A stretch of DNA of 64,000 bases from SAR92 clade bacterium. Lineage in GTDB: Bacteria; Pseudomonadota; Gammaproteobacteria; Pseudomonadales; Porticoccaceae. The position numbers and the translations under genes were made by a program. The notes below the pieces were generated by a model. It did no database searches. It was not told the origin of the DNA and was given only the letters and a program-made list of their open reading frames with translations. Positions 9,165 through 16,866 of the stretch are shown piece after piece. The stretch lies in contig SHBP01000004.1 of the NCBI GenBank assembly GCA_004211905.1, positions 110,172 to 174,171 of the forward strand, written 5' to 3'. Every line of letters begins with the position of its first letter. The stretch's first letter is position 1.

Positions 9165-10230
9165 ATCTGATAGCTTCACAGTTGAAACCGACAAGTGCTT
9201 ACAGGCACTTAACAGCTTGGCTTTGCCAGCCAAAGCCTCTCATTTTTGCACATTGTCTGAATTTCATCATATCAAACAGGCTTTAGATTTTGCTAAAACT
9301 AACGACTTGAATGTTATCCCGCTGGGCGCAGGTAGCAATATTGTCTTGGCATCTAATTTAACCGGTTTAGTGTTGTCTTTGAAGTTGTTGGGCATTACCG
9401 AGCAAAAGGATAATAGGAGTAATAATGATACTGTTGACGTCACTTTTGGTGCTGGTGAGAATTGGCATAACGCTGTTATTTATACGTTAAAGAAAGGTTG
9501 GTATGGTCTTGAAAACCTTTCGTTGATCCCCGGAAACACTGGGGCTGCCGCCATACAGAATATAGGCGCTTACGGTGTGGAGTTGGCAGATATGTTGGTT
9601 TCTTTAAAAGCAGTAGATATTGAGTCTGGCGCTTTATTAAACCTGATGAATGAAGACTGCAAGTTTGGTTATCGAGATAGCATTTTTAAGCAATCATTGA
9701 AAGATAAATGCATTATTACCGAGATTACTTTGCGTTTAACCAAAACACCCATGGTTAATCTTGATTATCCTGCCCTAAGGGAGTATTTTTCCGAGTCAAC
9801 GAAGCTGCCGTCGCCTATGTTAGTCTCTGATGCTGTTTGTGACATACGTCGATCAAAGTTACCGGACCCGAAAGAGTTGCCCAATGTCGGTAGCTTTTTT
9901 AAAAACCCGATTGTTTCAGCAGAAACATTGGGCAGAATACACAAAGAGCACAGTGCTCCGGATATAGATCTACCTCAATATCTACAAGATGATGGGAACA
10001 TCAAGATACCTGCAGCTTGGTTGGTGGAGTATTGTAAGCTTAAAGGTTTCCGCCATGGATCGGTTGGTGTGCATAAAGACCAAGCATTAGTTTTAGTTAA
10101 TTATAATGATGTTGAGGGAAGCGATAGCGCTAGGGAAATCTTGCAATTAGCCGAGGAGATACAACGAACCATTAAAACTGAGTTTGGGATTGATCTTGAG
10201 GTGGAGCCACGGATCTATGGATCTGTTTGA
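9157..10230 (+). CDS. murB: UDP-N-acetylenolpyruvoylglucosamine reductase MurB
   Basis: A 357-residue FAD enzyme that reduces UDP-GlcNAc-enolpyruvate to UDP-MurNAc in peptidoglycan precursor synthesis. Seen are the FAD-binding loop PLGAGSNIVL, the SLIPGNTGAAAIQNIGAYG segment, GYRDSIF with the conserved Tyr/Arg, NVGSFFKNP with the proton-donor Ser, and a C-terminal Glu in EVEPR. The length and the YRDS loop match the longer type I MurB of gammaproteobacteria. The ATG at 9157 overlaps the preceding stop (ATGAGTGA); a TTG four codons earlier is less likely. Confidence 0.94.
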   Translation: MSESDSFTVETDKCLQALNSLALPAKASHFCTLSEFHHIKQALDFAKTNDLNVIPLGAGSNIVLASNLTGLVLSLKLLGITEQKDNRSNNDTVDVTFGAGENWHNAVIYTLKKGWYGLENLSLIPGNTGAAAIQNIGAYGVELADMLVSLKAVDIESGALLNLMNEDCKFGYRDSIFKQSLKDKCIITEITLRLTKTPMVNLDYPALREYFSESTKLPSPMLVSDAVCDIRRSKLPDPKELPNVGSFFKNPIVSAETLGRIHKEHSAPDIDLPQYLQDDGNIKIPAAWLVEYCKLKGFRHGSVGVHKDQALVLVNYNDVEGSDSAREILQLAEEIQRTIKTEFGIDLEVEPRIYGSV

Positions 10231-10819
10231 TCGCCAGGTTATACCACTTACATTAAGTAATGATCGGGCAAGTGAAATCATATTTTGGCCGAAATGGCTA
10301 GATCCGACTGCTGCTGACAAACTATTGAATACTGCGATTTCAAAAACACCGTGGAGGCAGGATTTTATGAGGATTATGGGGAAAAAAATACCCGTACCTC
10401 GCCTCCAGAACTGGTTCGGTGAGCCTAACACCAGTTATACATATTCCGGTATTCGGTTACAAGCAATCGCGTTCCCCGCATGGCTGGATGAACTTCGAAT
10501 TGATGTGGAGAACGAAACGGGGAGACGTTTTAATCGTGCATTGGTTAACTATTATAGAAGTGGTCAGGATAGTGTTGACTGGCATGCCGATAATGAGCCA
10601 GAGCTTGGGTTTGAGCCAGTTATAGCAAGTGTAAGCGTTGGATGCGAGCGTATATTTCAACTACGTCATAATGTATCGAAACAAAAAGTGAAAATAAATC
10701 TGCCTCACGGTTCGCTTTTACTCATGGGTGCTGGCATACAGGAGAATTGGCAGCACAGTATTGCAAAGGTAAAGGGTATAGATGATCCGAGGGTTAACTT
10801 TACTTTTCGCTGTATGTGA
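10217..10819 (+). CDS. AlkB-family 2-oxoglutarate/Fe(II) dioxygenase
   Basis: A 200-residue protein with the full AlkB iron site: WHADNEPELG gives His123-x-Asp125 and WQHS gives His180. The 2-oxoglutarate-binding arginines lie in the C-terminal RVNFTFR. The nucleotide-lid region NYYRSGQDS is also typical. AlkB-like enzymes remove alkyl groups from DNA or RNA by oxidative demethylation; whether this is a true AlkB or an ALKBH2/3-like relative cannot be settled by eye. The ATG at 10217 lies inside the end of murB (14-base overlap), implying coupled translation. Confidence 0.88.
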   Translation: MDLFDRQVIPLTLSNDRASEIIFWPKWLDPTAADKLLNTAISKTPWRQDFMRIMGKKIPVPRLQNWFGEPNTSYTYSGIRLQAIAFPAWLDELRIDVENETGRRFNRALVNYYRSGQDSVDWHADNEPELGFEPVIASVSVGCERIFQLRHNVSKQKVKINLPHGSLLLMGAGIQENWQHSIAKVKGIDDPRVNFTFRCM

Positions 10820-10856
10820 CTAAATGGTTAATGTATCCGCAAGAATGGAGTAACAC

Positions 10857-12110
10857 ATGAAATTATCTCAGTTCGGGCTTAAATTCGCCGGGTCTGCGGG
10901 GATCGTTAATCTGATGGATGATTTGGGTAACGCGCTTAACGAAAATCCAGAGATGATTTTCATGGGAGGTGGTAATCCAGGGAGGATTCCTAAGGTTGAG
11001 GCTATTTTTAAAGAGCGCTTAGAAGCCGTCTTGCAGGACCCTGACCAGTTGCATAGTCTGATGGGAATTTATCAATCCCCCCAAGGGGACAAAGGCTTTC
11101 TGACCCAAATTGCCGGTTTGTTGAATAAGCAATTTGGCTGGAACGTTTCTGAGCGCAATGTTGCTGTATCAAATGGAAGTCAGCCAGCCTTCTTTATACT
11201 AAATAACATGTTGGCAGGGCAGATGCCTGATGGCGGCTATAGATCAATTCATTTACCGCTCGCACCGGAATATATTGGATATACTGGCATTGGTCTTAGT
11301 GAACCCTTTTATACTGCTACTCGACCAGACATTGAACTCCTTGACGATCATTTATTTAAGTATCATGTCGATTTTTCAAAGTTAAAGGTTAACCGATCCA
11401 CTGCCGCACTATGTGTTTCTAGACCAACCAATCCAACCGGTAATGTCCTGACAGACGATGAAGTTGAACATCTTGATGAGATAGCCATGAGTGTTGACAT
11501 CCCCTTGATTATTGATGGAGCTTACGGATTACCCTTTCCAGGAATAATATTTAATCAGGCAAAGCCTCATTGGAACGAAAACACGATTTTGGTGTTGAGC
11601 CTCTCTAAGCTAGGGCTGCCCGGAGTACGAACAGGGATTGTGGTAGCAAACGAGGAGTTTATAAGTGCATTTGCTAATGCTAATACGGTGGTCAGCCTTG
11701 CATGTGGTAATTTTGGGCCAATTATTGCGAGAGAGCTGTTTAAGACTGGAGAGATTCTTTCTTTGAGCAAGAGTCTCATTAGCCCATTCTATAAATATCG
11801 CGCGCAGTTAGCTGTAGATTTGTGCAAGAATGCTCTTCGTGGCATTCCTTATAGAATACATAAGCCTGAGGGTGCCATTTTCCTATGGTTATGGTTTCAA
11901 GGATTGCCAATATCGAGCCAGGAGTTATATGAACGCCTGAAACAACGCGGGGTTTTGGTGGTTCCGGGGCATAATTTCTTTCCGGGTATGAACGATGACT
12001 GGAAACATCAGCAGGAGTGCATCCGTGTTTCCTATGCCCAAGATGGTGAAACTGTACAAAAAGGAATTAACATAATCGCAGAAGAGGTTAAGAGAGCATT
12101 TTTGCAATGA
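10857..12110 (+). CDS. avtA: Valine--pyruvate aminotransferase AvtA
   Basis: A 417-residue fold-type I PLP enzyme. The N-terminus (KFAGSAGIVNLMDDL, then FMGGGNPGRIP) matches AvtA closely. The PLP lysine is K251 in SLSKLGLPG, with RPTNPTGN earlier and the substrate Arg in ECIRVSYAQ near the end. It transfers the amino group of valine to pyruvate, making alanine. The start at ATG 10857 follows GGAGTAAC. Its stop overlaps the trmH start (ATGA). Confidence 0.9.
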   Translation: MKLSQFGLKFAGSAGIVNLMDDLGNALNENPEMIFMGGGNPGRIPKVEAIFKERLEAVLQDPDQLHSLMGIYQSPQGDKGFLTQIAGLLNKQFGWNVSERNVAVSNGSQPAFFILNNMLAGQMPDGGYRSIHLPLAPEYIGYTGIGLSEPFYTATRPDIELLDDHLFKYHVDFSKLKVNRSTAALCVSRPTNPTGNVLTDDEVEHLDEIAMSVDIPLIIDGAYGLPFPGIIFNQAKPHWNENTILVLSLSKLGLPGVRTGIVVANEEFISAFANANTVVSLACGNFGPIIARELFKTGEILSLSKSLISPFYKYRAQLAVDLCKNALRGIPYRIHKPEGAIFLWLWFQGLPISSQELYERLKQRGVLVVPGHNFFPGMNDDWKHQQECIRVSYAQDGETVQKGINIIAEEVKRAFLQ

Positions 12111-12772
12111 CACCAGAGCGTTTTGCCAAGGCAGTGCAGGTGCTGAATCATCGACAACCTGACCTCACAGTTGTCACTGATCAAGTGCATAAGGGGCAGA
12201 ATTTGTCCGCGATTATACGAACCTGCGACGCTGTAGGTATCATGGCCCTTCATTCTGTGTACGATGCTGCAACTTTTAAGGCTCATACAGGTACAACCAT
12301 GGGTACCCATAAATGGGTTAAAACAAAGATATTTCAGGATATTTCAGCCCCCCTACAAGCTTTAAAAACGCAAAAATATCAAATAGTTGCGGCTGATACC
12401 TCAGAGAACTGTGTAGACTATAGAGAGGTTGATTACACTCGTCCAACTGCTCTTTTATTAGGCGCCGAAAAATTTGGCATAAGCGATGCCTCGCACCCTT
12501 ATATAGATCAACGAATTACTGTACCAATGATGGGGATGGTTGAGTCATTTAATGTAAGCGTTGCTTGCGCTATTATCTTGGCCGAAGCCCGCCGTCAGAG
12601 AGAGGTGGTGGGGCTTTATGCTAAGCGACAGATCTCTGATGAGCTTTTTAATAGAACGATATTGGAGTGGACACAACCTCTTGTCGCTAGATATTGTCAA
12701 AAAAACGACATTAAGTACCCAGAACTTGATGGCAAAGGTGATATTATTGATCCCAGTTGGCGGAGCATTTGA
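12107..12772 (+). CDS. trmH: tRNA (guanosine(18)-2'-O)-methyltransferase TrmH
   Basis: A 221-residue SPOUT methyltransferase that 2'-O-methylates G18 of the tRNA D-loop using SAM. The N-terminal RQPDLTVVTDQVHKGQNLSA with IIRTCDAVG, and the trefoil-knot motifs LLGAEKFGIS and VPMMGMVESFNVSVA, are those of TrmH rather than RlmB or TrmJ. It overlaps avtA by four bases (ATGA). No terminator is obvious in the 33-bp gap before the convergent ribbon-helix-helix gene. Confidence 0.93.
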   Translation: MTPERFAKAVQVLNHRQPDLTVVTDQVHKGQNLSAIIRTCDAVGIMALHSVYDAATFKAHTGTTMGTHKWVKTKIFQDISAPLQALKTQKYQIVAADTSENCVDYREVDYTRPTALLLGAEKFGISDASHPYIDQRITVPMMGMVESFNVSVACAIILAEARRQREVVGLYAKRQISDELFNRTILEWTQPLVARYCQKNDIKYPELDGKGDIIDPSWRSI

Positions 12773-12805
12773 CAGGCGTTTCGCCCTTTATCAATTTGCA
12801 GTTCA

Positions 12806-13240
12806 TTAATCACCATAGAGCCAGTCAACAACTTCCTTGTTTGGATGATTGGGTATTGATTCGCTATGGTTTAGCAAGGTCCAGCCTGCAATTACACGTC
12901 TCTGGTCCTCTTTTTCAAGAATAGTATTTGCATTTAACGATGCGATTGAAATCTCTCGCGTAACAGGTATGTCTCCCGTTATTTGGAGCCCAAGGTAGCG
13001 AATAGCGCAAACCCTGAGAAAGGAGGTAAAGTTACCGAGATCATGTCCTGCTTCAATAGCTTCGCGATACAGTTTACTGACCATTTCCGGCAATGTTAAG
13101 CTATCCCGCGCAGCGATCTCATCTAAAACCTGCCAAAAATATAACTCAAGTCTAACACTAGTGACCATACCGTCAATTCTTAGAGAACGACGTGACGTTG
13201 CCCAAAGCTGCGTGTCTGCTTCGATAAATAGCTTACACAT
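12806..13240 (-). CDS. Ribbon-helix-helix domain protein (RHH_4 type)
   Basis: A 144-residue protein opening MCKLFIEADTQLW, then TRS-like SLRIDG and the RHH core TSVRLELYFWQVLDEIAARD, followed by NFTSFLRVCAI. This is the pattern of the RHH_4 family of small proteobacterial proteins, which usually end soon after this point. Here about 65 extra residues of unknown fold follow (to WLYGD). The RHH fold normally binds DNA as a dimer through the first strand (TSVRLE). ATG 13240 is preceded by GAGAGGAC. It opens the AT-rich accessory patch. Confidence 0.72.
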   Translation of the reverse strand: MCKLFIEADTQLWATSRRSLRIDGMVTSVRLELYFWQVLDEIAARDSLTLPEMVSKLYREAIEAGHDLGNFTSFLRVCAIRYLGLQITGDIPVTREISIASLNANTILEKEDQRRVIAGWTLLNHSESIPNHPNKEVVDWLYGD

Positions 13241-13608
13241 AGTATGCGTCCTCTCATCAAAAATAGTTATTCTAAAGATTAGTACTTTTTATCATTTTCG
13301 CTTAGATAAGCTGATATTTAAGCATAACTCCAATTCAGAAAACCATACACTGAAGATGCATTATACGATAATGAATTTCTTGCGGCGGGCAGATAGCACC
13401 CATTACCAAAGCGGAAAGATTGATCTCTTCGTGCTAAATAAAGAATATTTGTTTATTATTTATGCGATTTTGTTAGTTTTTTATATGCAAGCAAAAGAGA
13501 ATCTAGTACAGATAGTAGAAAAATACTTAAGTTAAGTGAGATCACAAAGGAAAACTAGATTCACCATGTTGATAGACGCCTTCCCTGGCGCTAAAACTCC
13601 TTTGAACA
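13241..13608. other. AT-rich intergenic region without a convincing gene
   Basis: This 368-bp stretch separates the ribbon-helix-helix gene from the first small acidic protein gene. An open frame on the plus strand (13161-13535) begins antisense inside the RHH gene and reads as low-complexity, Phe/Tyr/Ile-rich AT translation, so I do not accept it as a gene. The left end must hold the RHH promoter and ribosome site (GAGAGG). No terminator with a T tract was found. Confidence 0.5.
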
Positions 13609-13632
13609 TCACAAGGGTGATGAGTACTCATC
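13607..13632 (-). repeat. Two adjacent inverted repeats at the 3' end of small protein gene A
   Basis: CATCAC-AAGG-GTGATG (13607-13622) spans the stop codon, and GATGAGTACTCATC (13619-13632) is a perfect 14-bp palindrome in the last codons; they share four bases. They could form alternative 3' hairpins in the mRNA or be a protein-binding site. There is no T tract, so this is not a standard terminator. Confidence 0.5.
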
Positions 13633-13776
13633 AAGTAATGTTAATAATTTTACATATTGCTGGTCTGTTAGCTTTTCAAGTTCACGTTTGAATGGCCCAA
13701 TACCTAAATCAAAAGCTGTCATTAGATCCATATCTGTAGGTATTTCTGAGCCTGATCCATTATCAAAGTTCAACAT
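13609..13776 (-). CDS. Small acidic protein A, unknown function (paralogue of 14194-14376)
   Basis: The ATG at 13776 is chosen over one five codons upstream (13791) because GGAGAAG lies nine bases before it. The 55-residue product is acidic, with no signal or membrane segment. Its C-terminal 35 residues align without gaps to the small protein encoded 400 bp upstream: shared positions spell AF-x2-G-x3-FK-x4-L-x-D-x-Q and LL-x2-Y, about 12 identities in 34. I know no family with this pattern. A perfect 14-bp palindrome lies in its last codons and a second hairpin spans its stop. Confidence 0.6.
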   Translation of the reverse strand: MLNFDNGSGSEIPTDMDLMTAFDLGIGPFKRELEKLTDQQYVKLLTLLDEYSSPL

Positions 13777-13827
13777 TGTGTGCTTCTCCATAAGTCTTGG
13801 ATTTAACTGGAATAACGTTAGATAAAT

Positions 13828-14124
13828 TTAAGTCTTTGGGGGCCCTCGTGGCCTTGAAGAAATGACTTGGAGCAAGTCATAGATAGTGTACTCAGTAAGA
13901 TGGACTAAGACTGGAGTGAAAATTACGTTCTTTTCTACATTAATGTTACTGACTGCAAGACTTTTACAAATCTTGCATTTATGAGGTTCAGTCTTAAACA
14001 CGCCATCTTGCGTGCTAACGTGCGTTATCTCGTGCAAAACGCAACTTGTTAAGAAAAGAGCTAAGGTTATTACCAGTGGGGTAAAAAACCTTGGGACATT
14101 AATTGTGTAATGACTTCCGTTCAT
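13828..14124 (-). CDS. Small putative lipoprotein with a CxxC motif, unknown function
   Basis: A 98-residue product with a hydrophobic segment (about 12-27) ending in LFLTSC, a good lipobox with the acylated Cys near residue 28. A CKICKS motif (CxxC) near residue 51 could bind metal or form a disulfide, and LHEITH precedes it. No family is recognised. It lies between the two small acidic protein genes, all three on the minus strand with 36-70 bp gaps, so cotranscription is likely. The start ATG 14124 has no clear ribosome site, which lowers confidence. Confidence 0.5.
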   Translation of the reverse strand: MNGSHYTINVPRFFTPLVITLALFLTSCVLHEITHVSTQDGVFKTEPHKCKICKSLAVSNINVEKNVIFTPVLVHLTEYTIYDLLQVISSRPRGPPKT

Positions 14125-14165
14125 TTGGCAATTATGACCGATCTATTGGTTTAGGAGGTAGTATT

Positions 14166-14273
14166 ATGGTAATACGCAAATATTACATTTTTATTACGTA
14201 TTATTATAATCACCTAATAAATTACAAAGCTCCGATACCTGATCGTCACTTAAAGAATGGAATTTATACTTGA
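14166..14273 (+). CDS. Possible 35-residue aromatic peptide, antisense to small protein gene B
   Basis: AGGAGG (14153-14158) stands exactly seven bases before ATG 14166, the strongest Shine-Dalgarno arrangement in this patch. The frame runs 35 codons to TGA 14271-14273 and encodes a basic, tyrosine- and isoleucine-rich peptide beginning MVIRKYYIFITYYY. Most of it overlaps the opposite strand of the 14194-14376 gene. No homologue is known to me, and the composition is what AT-rich DNA gives by chance, so the ribosome site is the only real evidence. Confidence 0.25.
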   Translation: MVIRKYYIFITYYYNHLINYKAPIPDRHLKNGIYT

Positions 14274-14376
14274 ACATCTCAAACCCCTGATTAAAAGCCA
14301 ATTCAATTCCCTTAAAGAAGGCGTCCTCGTCGTCACCATCTTGACTAAAGTTTTGATTATCCGACTCGTATAACAT
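14194..14376 (-). CDS. Small acidic protein B, unknown function (paralogue of 13609-13776)
   Basis: A 60-residue protein with an acidic N-terminal half (QDGDDEDAFF) and a C-terminal half matching small protein A: AFNQGFEMFK, then LSDDQ and LLGDY. No signal peptide or membrane segment. ATG 14376 has GAGG nine bases upstream. The two copies flank the CxxC lipoprotein gene, which looks like a duplicated gene in a small operon. The function is unknown; a short acidic helical protein could be a protein-binding partner or an antitoxin-like factor, but nothing proves either. Confidence 0.6.
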   Translation of the reverse strand: MLYESDNQNFSQDGDDEDAFFKGIELAFNQGFEMFKYKFHSLSDDQVSELCNLLGDYNNT

Positions 14377-14464
14377 CCTATAGGACCTCGATTATTTTGA
14401 GTTGAGATACATGGAAAGCATAAGTACTATTTCTATTTATATTATTTATGCTGCTTTTTTAAGG

Positions 14465-14478
14465 GAACATCCATGTTC
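14465..14478. repeat. Inverted repeat GAACAT-CC-ATGTTC
   Basis: Perfect 6-bp arms around a 2-bp centre, located in the 216-bp gap between the XRE regulator gene and small protein gene B, about 90 bp upstream of the latter. Symmetric sites of this size suit a helix-turn-helix dimer, so it could be an operator for the adjacent XRE protein. It differs from the palindromes in front of the XRE gene. Confidence 0.4.
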
Positions 14479-14592
14479 AAGTACTTCCAAATTTCAGTTG
14501 CTACTAAGGTATAATTAGCAATACTAATAATACACTGTAACTTAATACCCACGGTATAGCAAACTGCTAATTAATAGGGATATTCTGGGGCG

Positions 14593-15189
14593 TCAATAAA
14601 CTGACATATCGAGTATTAGAAACTTTTTAGAAAGCTTGTCATTGGGGGGCTCAGAGCCCTCTGAAAATATGACAAATTCATCTGCACCTTTTTTTTGGAC
14701 TAAATAAAAAGGTCTGTTGGTGGACATACGAGTTTGTTTGTAATGAATATCATTAAGCACATCAATGCATTTAAACAGCATTCCTTCGAAAGCCTGCCAT
14801 GGTCTTGAAGCACCATCGTCTACTTCTATGAGATATTCCTTATCGACGCGAACAAAAAATTTGCAGCTTTCTTCGGGCCATACTATTGATTCATTTAGCA
14901 TCACATTGGGGTCGTTCGTAACGTATCGGACTTCTTTAGTTGCAACGCACGGTAGAGATTTCTCAATATTGGGGTCAATTTCTGTGGCGTGAACGTCTAA
15001 ATAGTTAGCTAGCTTAATAATAGTTTGAACTGACATAGGTGTAATGCCGTTTAGGTACTGACTTAACGCTCCCTGGGTCCAGTTGAGTTGAGTTGCAGCT
15101 AGAGCTTGAGTAACCTTCATCTCTTTTTTTCGGATATTCCAAATTCGCTTAAGATTACCTGCAATCTCAGCCTGATTCCCTGTGTCCAT
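14593..15189 (-). CDS. XRE-family (Cro/CI-type) transcriptional regulator
   Basis: A 198-residue protein. Residues about 8-70 form a Cro/CI helix-turn-helix (VTQALAATQLNWTQGALSQYLNG, then ALTVQTIIKLANYL-like MSVQTIIKLANYL). The C-terminal part (about 90-198) resembles the dimerisation half of phage repressors, but I see no Ser/Lys peptidase dyad, so it is probably not self-cleaving. ATG 15189 has AGGAG nine bases upstream; an in-frame GTG at 15195 is too close to that site. Two inverted repeats directly upstream suggest autoregulation. It probably also controls the small genes downstream on the same strand. Confidence 0.8.
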   Translation of the reverse strand: MDTGNQAEIAGNLKRIWNIRKKEMKVTQALAATQLNWTQGALSQYLNGITPMSVQTIIKLANYLDVHATEIDPNIEKSLPCVATKEVRYVTNDPNVMLNESIVWPEESCKFFVRVDKEYLIEVDDGASRPWQAFEGMLFKCIDVLNDIHYKQTRMSTNRPFYLVQKKGADEFVIFSEGSEPPNDKLSKKFLILDMSVY

Positions 15190-15211
15190 TTGCACTAACT
15201 CCTGATGTATT

Positions 15212-15245
15212 ACGGACTAATCCGTTGATGAAAATTGGTTTCATC
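15212..15245. promoter_or_regulatory. Two operator-like inverted repeats upstream of the XRE gene
   Basis: ACGGA-CTAA-TCCGT (15212-15225) and GATGAAA-ATTGG-TTTCATC (15227-15245) lie back to back 23-56 bases upstream of the XRE start. Both have perfect arms. This is where an autoregulating CI-like protein would bind. Confidence 0.5.
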
Positions 15246-15309
15246 GATCGCTGGGCCGTAATATTACTGACTTATTATAGCAGCTGTAAAGATGCTTCCT
15301 AATATAATT

Positions 15310-16713
15310 CTAGGCTGGAATACTCTCCAATGTTGTCATGATTATACTAATTTTATTAATGGACTCGGCAAGTTCTTCACTGGGCATGGAATCTGCGACA
15401 ATCCCACCGCCACCCCAACAATGCATGCTTTGATTGCTGGCTATAACAGTTCTTATGGCGATATTAGTATCCATTCTGCCATTGCTGCTTATATATCCAA
15501 TACTGCCGCAGTAAACAGAGCGTTTTAAAGGTTCAAGTTGTTCAATTATTTCCATGGCGCGTTTTTTTGGTGCACCAGTTATTGAGCCCCCAGGAAAAGC
15601 ATCTCGGAGGACATCCAGAGCGCTACTGGTTGGTGATAATCTGCCAATTACGGTACTTACAAGATGATGAACATTGGGAAATGTTTCAAGAGCAAAGAGT
15701 GTTGGGACGTTAACAGACCCTGGACTACAATTTTTGCTGAGGTCATTACGCAGCAAATCAACAATCATTACATTCTCTGCGCGATCTTTCTGACTGTTCC
15801 GCAAAATTTCTGCATTTTTTATGTCTTCCTCGCAAGATTTGCCTCTTGGGATGGTTCCTTTAATCGGCTTGGTCTCTACTGTGAACCCGCTAGCAGATTC
15901 ATGCTTAGATACCTTTAAAAACCGCTCTGGAGACATAGATAGAATGGCTCTATCGGTCCATTTCCAAAAAACTGAATAGGGCGCGGCTACCACCTTTCTC
16001 AGTCTAAGGTACGCATCCCATTCATCTCCCGAATACGGCGCTGAAAAATGTTGAGCGAAGTTCGTTTGATAACAATCTCCACTGTTAATGTATTCTTTGA
16101 TTTGCTCAATATTATCAAGATATTCATCAGCTCCTAGCGTGGCAGAGAAACTGGCGGTAAGTGTAAATTCATCAGCCACTTCACAAGTCATTTGTTCTGG
16201 TTTTTTTAATCGCTTTAGAACCTCGCTGCTTAGTTGCGCTGGGCATTTTTCATGAACGATGATCTGAGCTATCTTAGCATCATGATCTATTATGAGGGCC
16301 CATAAAAACCGGCCAATCCTCATGTCAGGCAAATCTACTGCCTCTTCAGTTAGGTCAGGAATATCAATGAAGCGCCTTCCTAGATCGTAGCCAAAGAACC
16401 CTAAAAGACCCCCGGTAAAGGCAAGATTTTCGTAACCCTCTTGTATCGGCTGTAAAGGTTTCAATATTTCCTGAGCAAGAACCAAAGGATCTCTCGTGCT
16501 TTGGCTAGTGCCCTGGCTATCAAAAATGGTAGAGGTATTGCCTTTGGTTTCAATAATGATATCCGCTGAACTTGAGATAATATCAATATTGCCCTGAGAG
16601 CAAGTAGGCCTGCCACTGTCAAGCCATATAGCCTCGGGCATATCCCTTATTGCATCGAAAAGTCCTGAACAATCAGAGGTATAGGGTATTTCATGGCAGG
16701 TAACGGACTTCAT
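15310..16713 (-). CDS. pabB: Aminodeoxychorismate synthase component I PabB
   Basis: A 467-residue chorismate-utilising enzyme that, with a PabA glutaminase, aminates chorismate to 4-amino-4-deoxychorismate for folate. The PIKGT motif with Lys285 is diagnostic of PabB; anthranilate synthases have PIAGT. Also seen are SPERFL, VDLLRNDL, GGSITGAPK and a C-terminal GGGIVADS. GGLLGFFGYDLGR marks the N-terminal domain. It stands alone between the accessory patch and GNAT; the partner lyase pabC is at 35582. Confidence 0.93.
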   Translation of the reverse strand: MKSVTCHEIPYTSDCSGLFDAIRDMPEAIWLDSGRPTCSQGNIDIISSSADIIIETKGNTSTIFDSQGTSQSTRDPLVLAQEILKPLQPIQEGYENLAFTGGLLGFFGYDLGRRFIDIPDLTEEAVDLPDMRIGRFLWALIIDHDAKIAQIIVHEKCPAQLSSEVLKRLKKPEQMTCEVADEFTLTASFSATLGADEYLDNIEQIKEYINSGDCYQTNFAQHFSAPYSGDEWDAYLRLRKVVAAPYSVFWKWTDRAILSMSPERFLKVSKHESASGFTVETKPIKGTIPRGKSCEEDIKNAEILRNSQKDRAENVMIVDLLRNDLSKNCSPGSVNVPTLFALETFPNVHHLVSTVIGRLSPTSSALDVLRDAFPGGSITGAPKKRAMEIIEQLEPLKRSVYCGSIGYISSNGRMDTNIAIRTVIASNQSMHCWGGGGIVADSMPSEELAESINKISIIMTTLESIPA

Positions 16714-16866
16714 TAGACTTTTAGTTTTCCATGGATCTTTGTTTGGCAGTTTGAGCTATTTCTAAGCCGGCTACTTTATGGATTAAATAGATTATACGCA
16801 ATCATCAATTGACACTTTTACTCGTTTAATTCATCTTATCACCTTATAAAAAATAGGTTTAATGAC

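Noticed and set aside
13161..13535. 124-codon plus-strand frame starting inside the RHH gene
   Set aside because: It begins antisense to a recognised gene and continues as AT-rich low-information translation without a ribosome site.
14593..15245. CI-like regulator as evidence of a prophage
   Set aside because: No integrase, structural, lysis or replication gene lies nearby; the regulator is better read as part of a small accessory cluster.
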